A stretch of DNA of 64,000 nucleotides from Pantoea sp. At-9b (GTDB lineage Bacteria > Pseudomonadota > Gammaproteobacteria > Enterobacterales > Enterobacteriaceae). The stretch is taken from NCBI RefSeq assembly GCF_000175935.2, contig NC_014840.1, positions 248,001-312,000 on the forward strand, given 5' to 3'. Position 1 is the stretch's first letter, and each line of letters starts with the position of its first letter. Below are positions 1 to 9,139 of the stretch, piece by piece. The translations under genes were made by a program, and so were the position numbers. Under the pieces are notes generated by a model. That model did not search any database, was not told where the DNA came from, and saw nothing but the letters and a program-made list of their open reading frames with translations.

Positions 1-159
1 ATACCCAGGGACCGTGCTGCTTCTACAAAGCTCAGGGCTTCGGCTGTGCGAACAAAAGAAGTCAGTGAAGTAAAACTGTCCATTGATTATTAACTTTATG
101 TCAGTTCAGAAGGTATTTTCAGTCTATTTATCTCCTTAAATATCCGCAATAGGATGACT

Positions 160-188
160 GGATATTGTTTTCCCCTCTTTCAATATCC
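160..188. promoter_or_regulatory. Inverted repeat upstream of the MFS exporter gene
   Basis: GGATATTG at 160-167 and CAATATCC at 181-188 form a perfect 8-bp inverted repeat with a 13-base spacer. It ends about 20 bases before the chosen start codon of the exporter. The position suits a repressor operator or a leader hairpin. No adjacent regulator gene is visible inside the window, so the binding protein is unknown. Confidence 0.35.
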
Positions 189-209
189 TGAATGCAAAAG
201 GGTCATCAG

Positions 210-1721
210 ATGTCTTTAGTCATCGTATCCTCTTCACGCCATGCCAGAACTGCCGCAGCGATATCGGTTTTCATGGCTGCTATGTTGTTGCCACTCAGCT
301 TTACCGGCGGTGTGGTCACCACGCCTGCGATCAGCCATATGCTGGGAGGCACGCCTGCTGCCCTCGCATGGCTAACCAATGGATTTATGCTGACGTTTGG
401 CAGTTTCCTGCTGGCTGCTGGCATTGTCGCCGACAGTAAAGGCAGCAAGCGCGTATTTACAGCAGGTTCAGTCATTTTTTGCTTAAGCAGCCTGCTGATT
501 TATCTTGCTACCAGTACCGCGGTAATCGGGGCGCTCAGAGCGCTTCAGGGCGTTGCAGCAGCGATGACCCTTGCCGGAGGAAGCACAGCGCTGGCCCGGC
601 TTTATGACGGTAATGCACGCACCCGGGCGTTCAGCATGCTTGGCACGATGTTCGGCACCGGATTAGCGTTTGGCCCGCTGCTTATTGGATTGATTACCGA
701 CGCGTTGGGCTGGCGCTGGGTTTATGCTGTGATGGCAATGCTATCCGGTTTCGTCATGCTGACCGGTACAGCATTTCTGCCCGCTTCAGAAAAGCAGTTG
801 GCACAGAAATCCGATGCAGCGGGTATCGTTCTGTTTACTGCGGCGCTCATCCTGTTTACCCTGGGAGTGATGCTGGTGCCTGAGTCAGGATTCTTATCCA
901 TTCCCGTTCTGGCGTTATTTATTCTTTCCTTGCTGCTTATCCGAGGGTTTGTCATTCACTGTCGGAAATCACAACACCCGGTTTTTGATCTGGCTCTTTT
1001 ACGTTATCCGCGCTTTGTTGGCGTGCTGTTACTGCCGGTTGCCACCTGTTATTGCTACGTTGTACTGCTGATTATCCTGCCGCTGCACTTTATGGGAGGG
1101 GAGGGCTTCAGCGAGACACAGAGCGCGTTCTATCTGTTGGCACTGACAGCTCCAATGCTGATATTCCCCTCGTTCGCCGCCTTCCTGACCCGATGGTTTA
1201 AACCGGGTTCTGTTTCAGCCGTTGGCTTGATCTTCGCTGCCGCTGGTTTGCTTGTTCTGGGACAGGCGTTGCAGGGCAACAACAGCGTTCTGCTGGTGGT
1301 CTCCATGATGGTCATTGGTGCCGGAGCGGCGCTCCCATGGGGACTGATGGACGGGTTGGCCGTTTCATCTGTACCTGTGGAAAAAGCGGGTATGGCGGCA
1401 GGTTTATTTAATACCGTGCGCGTTGCCGGTGAGGGGATTGCACTGGCGATGGTCACGGCATTTCTGGTCGGGATCAACGATCTGAACCTCGCCGGAATGA
1501 CGTCGGGTTATACGGCAGATGAAATAAAAAGGGCAGCTACCTGGCTGGGAGCAGGCAATCCCGGTCAGGCTGCAGATAGTCTCCCGGGGGTTGCGATGGC
1601 GCTGCTTCGCAGCAGCTATGACTCGGCCTATGCAATTTTATTTCAGGTTCTGGCTGGACTGACTCTGCTGTGTGCTTTTGCGGTCTGGAAAATGTTAAGT
1701 AGCAACAAATCAATACGCTAA
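210..1721 (+). CDS. MFS transporter, DHA2 (EmrB/QacA-like) drug exporter
   Basis: A 503-residue inner-membrane protein with the 14-helix pattern of proton-driven multidrug exporters of the DHA2 family. The N-terminal half has the loop-2/3 signature region (DSKGSKRVF, near residues 75-85) and the helix-5 antiporter-type stretch TGLAFGPLLIGLI around residue 150. I chose the ATG at 210 because AAAAGGG ends 7 bases before it; an ATG at 192 would add six residues and has no ribosome site. The gene stands alone, with an inverted repeat just upstream. Substrate cannot be deduced. Export is well supported by family; specificity is unknown. Confidence 0.85.
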   Translation: MSLVIVSSSRHARTAAAISVFMAAMLLPLSFTGGVVTTPAISHMLGGTPAALAWLTNGFMLTFGSFLLAAGIVADSKGSKRVFTAGSVIFCLSSLLIYLATSTAVIGALRALQGVAAAMTLAGGSTALARLYDGNARTRAFSMLGTMFGTGLAFGPLLIGLITDALGWRWVYAVMAMLSGFVMLTGTAFLPASEKQLAQKSDAAGIVLFTAALILFTLGVMLVPESGFLSIPVLALFILSLLLIRGFVIHCRKSQHPVFDLALLRYPRFVGVLLLPVATCYCYVVLLIILPLHFMGGEGFSETQSAFYLLALTAPMLIFPSFAAFLTRWFKPGSVSAVGLIFAAAGLLVLGQALQGNNSVLLVVSMMVIGAGAALPWGLMDGLAVSSVPVEKAGMAAGLFNTVRVAGEGIALAMVTAFLVGINDLNLAGMTSGYTADEIKRAATWLGAGNPGQAADSLPGVAMALLRSSYDSAYAILFQVLAGLTLLCAFAVWKMLSSNKSIR

Positions 1722-2240
1722 GGCTGTTCAACAGCTCAGAGGGGTGCGCGCGTGCACCGTGTTTATCCGAGGCGTCACCACAAACCCGAAAGGGCAAAGA
1801 CGACGAGACAAGAGGGTTGATTGCGGGAGGTTAGGGCCATCACATCATCTTGTCTCGTGTACGAAGCTCTGTTCACGCTGGTATTGTTTTTCCTGGGTAT
1901 TTCAGTGAACTCAAAACAAATTTAATCAATGCCATAACAACGTATGTAACTGATAAAGAAATGATTATTATCACTGCCACCCTCTGTTACGATGCATATA
2001 TCGATGTGCCATTCTGCTATTACCTCAGATAAAACCGATAATTATTATTCCAGTTATTTCTATTATTTTTTATAAAACTAAAATTAAAAATGGATTTATT
2101 ATTAATGCATATTTGCAACTAGTCTGATTAATTAAAAAAGCCTTCACTATTGTTATATAAAACGGCACACTACCAACCAAAAGTGAGGGAGTTAAATAAT
2201 GAGTGAAAGGGTGATTGGTGAGATAAGAATAATTGATTAA
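1722..2240. other. Intergenic stretch, no gene seen
   Basis: About 520 bases without a convincing reading frame. Base composition shifts sharply from mixed GC before 1900 to very AT-rich after about 2000, which marks the left edge of the low-GC polysaccharide gene pair. I see no T-run terminator or recognisable promoter. Confidence 0.5.
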
Positions 2241-3545
2241 GTGAAAGTGCCTTTCATTCATAAAGAAAAAACAAAAAACCATGTATATGTGAGACATGAA
2301 ATGTACACTAACGCATTTTGGATCATGCTGGAGAAGTCAGTTAGTATCATCGGCCTGATATATATTAACTCACTCATGGCAAAGTACATTGGCCCTGATA
2401 ATTTTGGCAAGATAAATATCTCCACTTCGCTCTTTATATTTGTGCAAACATTATCATGGTTTGGTGGCCAGAATATTCTGTTTAAGCGCATGAGCGAAAA
2501 CACGAAGTCCGGCATCGCGATGGCGATGCATACGCAGAATCAACGGCGTATTTTGTTTCTTCTATCATCAGGATCAATTTTAGCCTATCTGTATTTCTAT
2601 ACTGATTGGGTTGTGTTTCTGTTTGGCGTGGCCAACTGCATTGCTACATATTATATTGTGATGGACTTCTTCTCCATTTACAACAACACACAGTTGAAGT
2701 CAAAAATAAACACAATAACCAATGTGGTTGGGCTGTCTTTGGCGCTCGTGATCAGATTTTACATCTCATACTTCAAGCTGCCAGTTTACTACTTCACGAT
2801 ACCCATCATCATCATTCCTTTTATACCTTATGTCATGCGTCTCGTTTATTTTAAATATACAACAAGGCCAAAAGAAAGCAGTAAGGGTGCCGGATTATAT
2901 AATCGGCACATGCTTTACGCTGGCGGGGCGTTAATCTTATCAAGCCTGTCAGTGGATATTTATACTCAGATATCTAATATTTTCCTGGCAAAAATCCTTT
3001 CTTACTCAAACCTGGGGGTCTATAGCGTAGCCTTATCAACGGGAAGTGCGTGGTCATTTATCGTGTTGGCATTGATAACCAGTTTCTTCTCAAAGATATA
3101 TAGTGAGAAAAGCCCAATAGCTGTTGAGAAGCTACTGATTAAAATTAATCGAATTGTAATCCTGTTTTCTCTTGTTGCTTTAGGCGGGTTCTATATGTTT
3201 GGTGATTTTTTTATACATGTACTGTATGGCGATAAATACAGGGATGCAGTTAATATCGTTCCAGTGATAATTATTGCCACAATGTTCTCTGCATTGGGGA
3301 CGATTTGCTACAGATATATGATAAAAGAATCAGGATACGGTTACCTGGCTAAAAAAATGTTTTTATGTTGTGTATTAACGATACCATTGTCTTGGGTGAT
3401 GATTAGCTCATTCGGGATTAATGGTGCTGCATATTGTTTCTTGATTGTGGAAGTTTTGTCCTGCACGTTACTTAATTATTTTTTCAGGAACAAAACAATC
3501 ATTAAAATGCACCTTAATATTTTTAAACCGGGGTTGTTGAAATGA
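2241..3545 (+). CDS. Wzx-like polysaccharide flippase (MATE/MOP superfamily)
   Basis: A protein of 414-434 residues made mostly of hydrophobic helices, with an N-terminal NAFWIMLEKSVSIIGLIYINS segment typical of the polysaccharide-synthase/Wzx group of lipid-linked oligosaccharide flippases. It should move a lipid-linked sugar unit across the inner membrane. The start is uncertain: a GTG at 2241 has no good ribosome site, and an ATG at 2301 is preceded by GTGAGAC. The gene is AT-rich compared with its neighbours, as surface-polysaccharide genes often are. It overlaps the next gene by 4 bases (ATGA), so the two are translationally coupled. No glycosyltransferase or polymerase gene accompanies it here. 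Confidence 0.75.
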   Translation: MKVPFIHKEKTKNHVYVRHEMYTNAFWIMLEKSVSIIGLIYINSLMAKYIGPDNFGKINISTSLFIFVQTLSWFGGQNILFKRMSENTKSGIAMAMHTQNQRRILFLLSSGSILAYLYFYTDWVVFLFGVANCIATYYIVMDFFSIYNNTQLKSKINTITNVVGLSLALVIRFYISYFKLPVYYFTIPIIIIPFIPYVMRLVYFKYTTRPKESSKGAGLYNRHMLYAGGALILSSLSVDIYTQISNIFLAKILSYSNLGVYSVALSTGSAWSFIVLALITSFFSKIYSEKSPIAVEKLLIKINRIVILFSLVALGGFYMFGDFFIHVLYGDKYRDAVNIVPVIIIATMFSALGTICYRYMIKESGYGYLAKKMFLCCVLTIPLSWVMISSFGINGAAYCFLIVEVLSCTLLNYFFRNKTIIKMHLNIFKPGLLK

Positions 3546-4411
3546 AAATGATAAAACAAACAGTTAGATCGGCTCTAAAGGTTAGTGCTAACATCTTCCC
3601 TGAATTCTACGCTAAAACTCACTATCTGATTCGGTTTAAGAAAAAGTTAAACTTACGGAATCCCGCAAGTTTTAATGAAAAAATACAGTGGCTGAAGTTC
3701 AATGAGCTAAATGATGACATTTACACGCTGTGCGCTGATAAATATAAGGTTAGGGAATATGTATCCGCTAAAGGATGTGGCGAAATTCTTAATGATCTGT
3801 ACGGAGTATATGATAACCCGCAAGAAATCGACTATGATGCATTGCCCAAAAAGTTCGCACTTAAATGTAATCATGGTGCGGGTTATAATGTCATATGTGA
3901 TGATAAATCATCATTGGATATCGAGAAGACGAACAAAAAACTCAATGAATGGTTAAAGCAGGATTACTCTGCAAATTTCGTTGAGCCGCAGTATAAAAAA
4001 ATAGAAAGAAAAATTTTGTGTGAAAAGTACATTGAAAATGAACGCGGCGGCTTTCCTGATGACTATAAGTTTTACTGTTTTAATGGTAAACCCTACGCAG
4101 TAATGGTTTGCGTGGGACGAGAGAAAGGAACGCCCAAGTTTTATTATTTTGATATGAACTGGAACCCTCTTCCTTTTGAGGACACCATTGAGCTGATTAA
4201 AGAGAAGCATTGTCTGAAGATGCCAGAGGGTTTTAATAAAATGAAAGCTTATGCCATTAAGTTAGCGTCTGATTTCAAATTCGTTCGAGCTGACTTCTAT
4301 CTCCTGAACAATGAGGTGATTTTTGGCGAGCTGACATTTACCCCTTCAGCGGGATTGGATGTCACCTTACAGGAAGCCGATATCTTTCTGGGAAGCCAGC
4401 TGAAATTGTAG
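3542..4411 (+). CDS. TupA-like ATP-grasp protein
   Basis: A 289-residue protein with the layout of the TupA-like ATP-grasp family found in cell-surface polysaccharide and teichuronopeptide loci. Visible motifs are NPASFNEKIQWLKF near residue 40, KCNHGAGYNVI near 110, KILCEKYIE near 155 (the ATP-grasp lysine/glutamate strand) and DYKFYCFNGKPYAVM near 175. Late acidic motifs VRADFYL and GELTFTPSAG are where metal-ATP is held in this fold. The family is thought to join an amino acid or similar group to a surface sugar; the substrate here is unknown. It is coupled to the flippase by the ATGA overlap and shares its low GC content. Confidence 0.75.
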   Translation: MKMIKQTVRSALKVSANIFPEFYAKTHYLIRFKKKLNLRNPASFNEKIQWLKFNELNDDIYTLCADKYKVREYVSAKGCGEILNDLYGVYDNPQEIDYDALPKKFALKCNHGAGYNVICDDKSSLDIEKTNKKLNEWLKQDYSANFVEPQYKKIERKILCEKYIENERGGFPDDYKFYCFNGKPYAVMVCVGREKGTPKFYYFDMNWNPLPFEDTIELIKEKHCLKMPEGFNKMKAYAIKLASDFKFVRADFYLLNNEVIFGELTFTPSAGLDVTLQEADIFLGSQLKL

Positions 4412-4458
4412 TTTTAGCCGGATCTGGTTTGACTCTGTCTGGCCATTTTCATGCATTT

Positions 4459-4487
4459 GGATGTCTGCCTGATGTGGGCAGGCATCC
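4459..4487. terminator. Hairpin between convergent genes
   Basis: An 11-bp stem (GGATGTCTGCC with GGCAGGCATCC, one G-T pair) with a 7-base loop lies between the convergent ends of the ATP-grasp gene and yajD. There is no strong T-run, so intrinsic termination is only possible; it may act mainly as an mRNA 3' end stabiliser. Confidence 0.4.
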
Positions 4488-4512
4488 ACTTGTCACCCAT
4501 AACTGCCCGGCT

Positions 4513-4860
4513 CTATTTCTTCTTGTTGAGCATCGACTTCAAATCGGCAAAGGGGTTGTAGGTCGCAGCAGCGACATCTTTTTGCGCATCCTCACCGGCC
4601 ACAACACGGGTACCGTACTGGTCAGCTTCAGTGTACTTCGAGTGTTCGTGATCATGGCAATACAGGCACAATAGCTCCCAGTTGCTGCCATCTTCAGGGT
4701 TATTGGTATGATCGTGATCGATATGGTGAACCGTTAGTTCGCGGAGATTGGAATACACAAACTCACGTGCACAGCGTCCACACACCCATGGATAGATTTT
4801 TAGTGCTTTCTCGCGGTAGCCGCTTTCCAGCCGCGCGTAGTTTTTCGGGATCAGAGCCAT
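4513..4860 (-). CDS. yajD: YajD, HNH nuclease family protein
   Basis: A 115-residue protein nearly identical in layout to E. coli YajD. It has two zinc-type pairs, CGRC near residue 27 and CLYC near 66, around the HNH core VHHIDHDHTNNP (residues 44-55) and the final HDHEH. The fold predicts a metal-dependent nuclease; the cellular role of YajD is not established. The length matches the E. coli protein. It is single, on the minus strand, convergent with the polysaccharide pair, and is one of the few core genes in the window, so it helps identify the host as enterobacterial. Confidence 0.93.
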   Translation of the reverse strand: MALIPKNYARLESGYREKALKIYPWVCGRCAREFVYSNLRELTVHHIDHDHTNNPEDGSNWELLCLYCHDHEHSKYTEADQYGTRVVAGEDAQKDVAAATYNPFADLKSMLNKKK

Positions 4861-4895
4861 TGTTGATACTACCTGTCATAAAGTGATATTCCTCC

Positions 4896-4901
4896 ATTAT
4901 A
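4896..4901 (-). promoter_or_regulatory. Candidate -10 box for yajD
   Basis: On the minus strand a perfect TATAAT lies about 35 bases upstream of the yajD start codon. A convincing -35 hexamer is not visible at 16-18 bases. A 10-bp hairpin (about 4903-4930) sits just upstream. Confidence 0.35.
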
Positions 4902-5711
4902 TCCCAAACCAGCCTCGAAAGAGACTGGCTCCCACAGTCCGCTTGAAGCCGTAAGATGACAGATGGAGGCTTAGCATCCTGACAAGGATACTTTGCAGTG
5001 ATTCAGGGAATGCGATAACGGCTACCTTATCGTCAGACACCCGGCGTGTTATTTCCCTTTATTTAAATCCCCCATCATAAATGTAGAAGGATTTCCGTAC
5101 TGTGCATCACATAATTAATAAACAAAATTACCTGTGATTGATTCTGCACGGCCTGGAGTTGACTGGAGTCCGAACAGCAGGAAGTTGAAAAAGGCCCGCG
5201 ACAGCGGGCAAACGGACTTTAGATGATAGATTTTTTATATTAAGCAACACTTTTGCTGTGTGTCGCCTGGCGATCATAACCTATTGATAGATGGTTATGT
5301 TTAATGTTTTCAGGGTTTTTATCTGAAAAAATAGATCGCTTGCGTAGGCGAAGAGTGCGTATTTGATGTGACAGATACAGAATATGATTTCGTCCTGCAA
5401 TGATGTTTGTGATGTTCTCCGTTTCAGACGGCCCACTTTATAAATCATCATACAGTTATCTTCTGGCTATCTAAAAAACAGGCAATTAAAGAAGCTATAA
5501 AATCTTAATCTAAGGTAATCCGATTTACAGGTCAGGGTATTCTGATAGCGTTGGAAATCTGAGTCGCGGGGTGCGCGGCAATACGTATTGCGCGGCTATT
5601 GAGAGGGCGTTAGCGAATCGGGCTCGAATGGACAAGTCGAACAACCCATTCAGTGTATGCTGAGCAATATTTAGCTGCCCGTCCAGGCAGGCTTAACCAC
5701 AGGAGTACCGG
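4902..5711. other. Long intergenic region with a palindrome, no gene seen
   Basis: About 800 bases with no supported reading frame. It contains a short GC hairpin (GCCCGC/GCGGGC near 5192-5210) and a perfect 14-base palindrome, GCAATACGTATTGC, at 5578-5591 flanked on both sides by GCGCG-like repeats. The palindrome lies 120 bases before the VOC gene and could be an operator. I see no tRNA or known riboswitch. Confidence 0.4.
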
Positions 5712-6098
5712 ATGTTTTCACATATGCGCATAGCCAAACCCGTAACGGATCTTGAGCGATCTTTCCTGATGTACCGAAAAGGGTTAGGTTTTAAAAGAAT
5801 TGCTGATTTCACCGATCACGACGGTTTCAGCGGGATTATGTTAGGTATCGAGGGTTTACCATGGCATATAGAGTTAACGTTATGCCGTAATCACCCGGTG
5901 AAGCCTTTGCCGACGGAAGAAGACCTGTTCGTGCTGTATTACCCCGACGAGAAAGAATGGGGACAGGTCTGCGCAAACATGCTCGATGCTGGATTCGTCA
6001 GGGTCAACTCGTTTAATCCGTATTGGGACGCTAATGGCCGCACCTTTCGTGATATCGACGGATATAGAGTGGTTATTCAGAATCAGGCATGGGGATGA
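5712..6098 (+). CDS. VOC (glyoxalase/bleomycin-resistance fold) protein
   Basis: A 128-residue single-domain member of the vicinal oxygen chelate superfamily. The N-terminal half carries the usual RIAKPVTDLERSFLMYRKGLGFK pattern (beta strand then helix with paired-domain ligand positions), and the C-terminal half ends with the strand R-DIDGYRVVIQN. VOC proteins act as glyoxalases, dioxygenases or drug-binding proteins; nothing here specifies which. The start is well set by AGGAG seven bases upstream. It lies upstream of the ene-reductase gene in the same direction, but 260 bases separate them. Confidence 0.8.
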   Translation: MFSHMRIAKPVTDLERSFLMYRKGLGFKRIADFTDHDGFSGIMLGIEGLPWHIELTLCRNHPVKPLPTEEDLFVLYYPDEKEWGQVCANMLDAGFVRVNSFNPYWDANGRTFRDIDGYRVVIQNQAWG

Positions 6099-6357
6099 TT
6101 AAGCACCGCCCTGATGAGGGTGCTTAATTTAACTACCGATGCCATTTGCTGTCTCTGTCAGACACAGCCAGCCCAAAAATCAAATGCGGGTCAATACATA
6201 AGTGAGCGATGCGTTGCGCATTTTTATTATCCTTTAAGTAAGCAACATCACATCCTGGTGATATTCCTGACAGGCATAGAGGTTATGCGCCAGCGTGTAT
6301 TTCTGACGGTAGCTCGTCATTTTATGCTTTTCTCATCATCCATTGAGAGAGCGACAA

Positions 6358-7470
6358 ATGAACACATTATTCACCCCCATTACCGCAGGAAAACTGCGTC
6401 TTCAGCATCGGGTTGTTATGGCACCGGCCACACGTATGCGCAGCGAAACGGGTGGCGTACCGGGTGAGCTGATGGTTGAGTATTACCGTCAGCGCGCCAG
6501 TGAGGGGGGGCTGCTGATCGCCGAGGCTACGGCGATTTCCCCCTATGCCAATGCCTATGCAGATGCACCGGGTATCTTCACTCACGAGCAGCAGGCTGGC
6601 TGGAAACGTGTGGTGGATGCTGTTCATGGTCGTGGGGGGCAGATTGTGTTGCAGTTGTGGCATCCGGGACGCCAGTCCCTGCCAGAGCTGTCTGATGGCC
6701 ATCAGCCTGTCGCGCCTTCTGCACTGACAGCGCGTGAAACATACGGCGTGAGCAAAAACAGCGACGGCAGCTATGAGGGGAAATTATTCCCTGAGCCACG
6801 TGAGCTTGATGAACAGGAGATAGCAAGCCTGATCGAGGAATTTCGTCAGGCGGCTATGCGGGCTAAAGCTGCGGGGTTTGACGGTGTGGAGCTTCATGCG
6901 GCCAATGGATATCTGCCAGAACAGTTCTTGCTGGACGGCAGCAACCGTCGGCAGGATGATTGGGGCGGAAGTCTGCCCAAACGCGCGCGCTTTTTGCTGC
7001 AAACGGTAACAGCATTGACGGATGTATGGGGGGCAGGACGCGTGGCGGTGCGTATCTCTCCAAGCGGGATTTACGGTGATATGTATGACAGTGACCCGGC
7101 GGCCACTTTCAGCTATCTGGTTGAAAAACTGAACGATGCCGGGCTGGCTTATTTGCATATCATCGAGCCACGTATCGTCGGGCCAGATGACCGGGAAAGT
7201 GGTTACTATGCAGAGCCGGTTGCCAGTCGTCAGTTACGTGAGTTCTACCACGGGATCATTATTGCCGCTGGTGGCTTTACGCCTGGAGCGGGTGAAGCAA
7301 TGTTGGCAGCCGGGGACGCGGATTTGATCGCGTTTGGCCGACTTTTTACCTCCAACCCTGACCTGCCGGAACGCATTCAACAAGGCTACCCTTTGGCACA
7401 ATATCAGCGTGAAACGTTCTTTGGTGGTGATGCCCGTGGCTATACTGACTTTCCCGCATACACCCTGTAA
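6358..7470 (+). CDS. Old Yellow Enzyme family alkene reductase (NemA-like)
   Basis: A 370-residue FMN-dependent NAD(P)H oxidoreductase of the Old Yellow Enzyme family, similar in layout to E. coli NemA. It has the N-terminal FTPITAGKLRLQHRVVMAP strand, the active-site pair H-x-x-N in ELHAANGYLPEQFL near residue 175-187 and the phosphate-binding IIAAGGF and AFGRLFTSNPDL segments near 295 and 325. Such enzymes reduce activated C=C bonds, nitro groups and N-ethylmaleimide. The ATG at 6358 is chosen over an upstream TTG because it fits the family N terminus and follows GAGAG. It is convergent with the SDR gene and shares a terminator hairpin with it. Confidence 0.88.
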   Translation: MNTLFTPITAGKLRLQHRVVMAPATRMRSETGGVPGELMVEYYRQRASEGGLLIAEATAISPYANAYADAPGIFTHEQQAGWKRVVDAVHGRGGQIVLQLWHPGRQSLPELSDGHQPVAPSALTARETYGVSKNSDGSYEGKLFPEPRELDEQEIASLIEEFRQAAMRAKAAGFDGVELHAANGYLPEQFLLDGSNRRQDDWGGSLPKRARFLLQTVTALTDVWGAGRVAVRISPSGIYGDMYDSDPAATFSYLVEKLNDAGLAYLHIIEPRIVGPDDRESGYYAEPVASRQLREFYHGIIIAAGGFTPGAGEAMLAAGDADLIAFGRLFTSNPDLPERIQQGYPLAQYQRETFFGGDARGYTDFPAYTL

Positions 7471-7483
7471 ACCTTAAACTTAC

Positions 7484-7525
7484 AAAGCAGTACGGGCAGC
7501 TTTCGAGCCGCCCGTACTGCTTTTC
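7484..7525. terminator. Bidirectional intrinsic terminator
   Basis: A perfect 11-bp stem (GCAGTACGGGC / GCCCGTACTGC) is flanked by A-rich bases on the left and TTTTC on the right. It lies between the convergent ene-reductase and SDR genes and can serve both strands. Confidence 0.75.
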
Positions 7526-7546
7526 TGGCGTTGAAATCATGGCTCT

Positions 7547-8272
7547 CTAAATCCGAGAGACCCCAACCGAAGCGCCGCCATCAACATATAATGTCTGTCC
7601 GGTAATAAATCCTGCATCTTCTGAAAGCAGGAAGCTGATAGCGGCCGCTATCTCTTCAGGTTTGCCCAAGCGTTTCATCGGTACACTCTCGAGGTAACGT
7701 TGTTCCCCCTCACTGCCTGGCGCGTTACTCGCGCGGAACAGCTCGGTTTCAGTCGGGCCGGGAGCAACGGCATTCACCGTAATACCCTGCGTAGCCAGCT
7801 CAAGCGCCCAACTGCGGGTGAAGCTCACCAGTGCGGCTTTTGCGGCTGCGTAGGACGTTCGTTGAGGCACACCAAGTACCGTCAAGCTGGCGATATTGAT
7901 AATTCTGCCCCAGCCGCGGCTTTTCATTCCCGGTAATGCCGCCTGTGCCGCCAGCAGGGCAGGATGCAAATTAACGCGCAATACGTCATCCAGCGCCTCT
8001 GTCGTCACCTCCGGCAGCCACTGTGGGCGTACCAGCCCGACGTTATTGATCACGCCATCCAAATTAAATTCAGCATTAATCTCGCTCAATGCGCGCTGAA
8101 CCGCTGGGGTATCTGCCAGGTTGAGGGTAATAAAATGGCCCGGATAGTCCCGTGCCGGTGCATTTCGGGCAATGCCGATCACCGTATGTCCTGCCAAAGC
8201 TAACTTTTCAGATAAGGCGTAACCAATGCCTTTACTTGCGCCAGTGATGAGGAAAGTTCTTTTCTGATCCAT
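7547..8272 (-). CDS. SDR family oxidoreductase
   Basis: A 241-residue short-chain dehydrogenase/reductase. It has the NAD(P) motif TGASKGIG at residues 9-16, the NNVG structural motif near 80, a catalytic serine in INIASL and the catalytic SYAAAK (Tyr and Lys four apart) near 145. The C terminus FITGQTLYVDGG is standard for the classical subfamily. I chose the ATG at 8272, preceded by GGAGA; a longer reading frame starts at 8299 without a ribosome site. A strong minus-strand terminator lies between this gene and the upstream crotonase gene, so it may have its own promoter or be expressed by read-through. Substrate unknown. Confidence 0.87.
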   Translation of the reverse strand: MDQKRTFLITGASKGIGYALSEKLALAGHTVIGIARNAPARDYPGHFITLNLADTPAVQRALSEINAEFNLDGVINNVGLVRPQWLPEVTTEALDDVLRVNLHPALLAAQAALPGMKSRGWGRIINIASLTVLGVPQRTSYAAAKAALVSFTRSWALELATQGITVNAVAPGPTETELFRASNAPGSEGEQRYLESVPMKRLGKPEEIAAAISFLLSEDAGFITGQTLYVDGGASVGVSRI

Positions 8273-8295
8273 AGGATTCTCCGCTAAACGGAACG

Positions 8296-8326
8296 ACAAA
8301 AACCGGCGCAGTACGCTGCGCCGGAT
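8296..8326 (-). terminator. Intrinsic terminator between crotonase and SDR genes
   Basis: On the minus strand CCGGCGCAG, a 4-base loop and CTGCGCCGG are followed by TTTTTGTC. The stem is 9 bp and perfect. It would end the GST-crotonase transcript about 25 bases before the SDR start codon, separating or attenuating SDR expression. Confidence 0.75.
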
Positions 8327-8348
8327 GAATGATTATTGCAAAGATGAA

Positions 8349-9119
8349 TTAAGATGCTGAGGCCGCCTGCAATGCCACGTCGGCTGCGCTGATGCCTTCC
8401 AGCGCCAGGCCATAACCTGCGCCCTCGTCAATAAGGCGACGGAGTCTCTGCGTTAGCGCAATGCGTGTATAGCGACTCGTCAGCGGCGGCAATGCGGCGA
8501 GCGACTCTGCCAGTTCATGGGCACGCATCAGCAATGATTCGCGGGGAACGATTTCATTTACCGCTCCCCAATCTTTAGCCGTTGTGGCATCCAGTTCCTG
8601 ACGTGTCAGCAGGAAATAGCGACCACGTATGCTGCCGATTACTTCAGGCCACAGCAGGTTGACGCCGTCTCCCGGAACGATGCCGAACTCAAAGTGTGGC
8701 TTGTCCTGGAATACCGTATCAGGCGTTGCCAGTACGATATCTGACAACAATACATATTCTGAATGCAGGCGGACCGGTCCGTTCAACGCCGTTATTACAG
8801 GTACTTCGATGTCCAGCAGGTTCATCAGCACCTTTTTGCCTTCACGATAAATTTTGTCGTAGCCGCGAGGGGTGAAGAAATCAAAGCCATCCGGGCTGAT
8901 GTTTTCCATAAATGCGTCACCTGCGCCGGTCAGGATAACCACACGGTTATCCGGGTCCGCACCAATCTGGTGAAAGAGTTCGACAAACTCCTCGTGCGTA
9001 TGGCCGTTAAACAGCAGCGATCCGCCGTCGGTATGCAACATCACTTCGAGCACACCGCTGGCTGAGCGGTTGAGGCGGGCATGGTTAAAGCTGTTACGGT
9101 AATTTTCGAAACGGGACAT
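8349..9119 (-). CDS. Enoyl-CoA hydratase/isomerase (crotonase) family protein
   Basis: A 256-residue crotonase-fold protein. The oxyanion-hole region reads VVILTGAGDAFMENISPDGFDFF near residue 60-80 and PVITALNGPVRLHSEYVLLSDIVLAT near 107-132. The usual catalytic glutamates of true hydratases are not clearly placed, so it may act on a non-CoA or unusual substrate. The ATG at 9119 is preferred to the one at 9125 because GAGG lies 8 bases before it. The gene is 20 bases downstream of the GST gene and probably co-transcribed with it. Confidence 0.8.
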   Translation of the reverse strand: MSRFENYRNSFNHARLNRSASGVLEVMLHTDGGSLLFNGHTHEEFVELFHQIGADPDNRVVILTGAGDAFMENISPDGFDFFTPRGYDKIYREGKKVLMNLLDIEVPVITALNGPVRLHSEYVLLSDIVLATPDTVFQDKPHFEFGIVPGDGVNLLWPEVIGSIRGRYFLLTRQELDATTAKDWGAVNEIVPRESLLMRAHELAESLAALPPLTSRYTRIALTQRLRRLIDEGAGYGLALEGISAADVALQAASAS

Positions 9120-9139
9120 GGTCATTTCCTCTTAGTTGA

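Noticed and set aside
1..120. Possible partial gene or RNA at the left edge
   Set aside because: No open frame or RNA signature could be supported from the visible bases.
6206..6230. ATGCG-TTG-CGCAT stem followed by T-run after the VOC gene
   Set aside because: Only a 5-bp stem; too weak to call a terminator.
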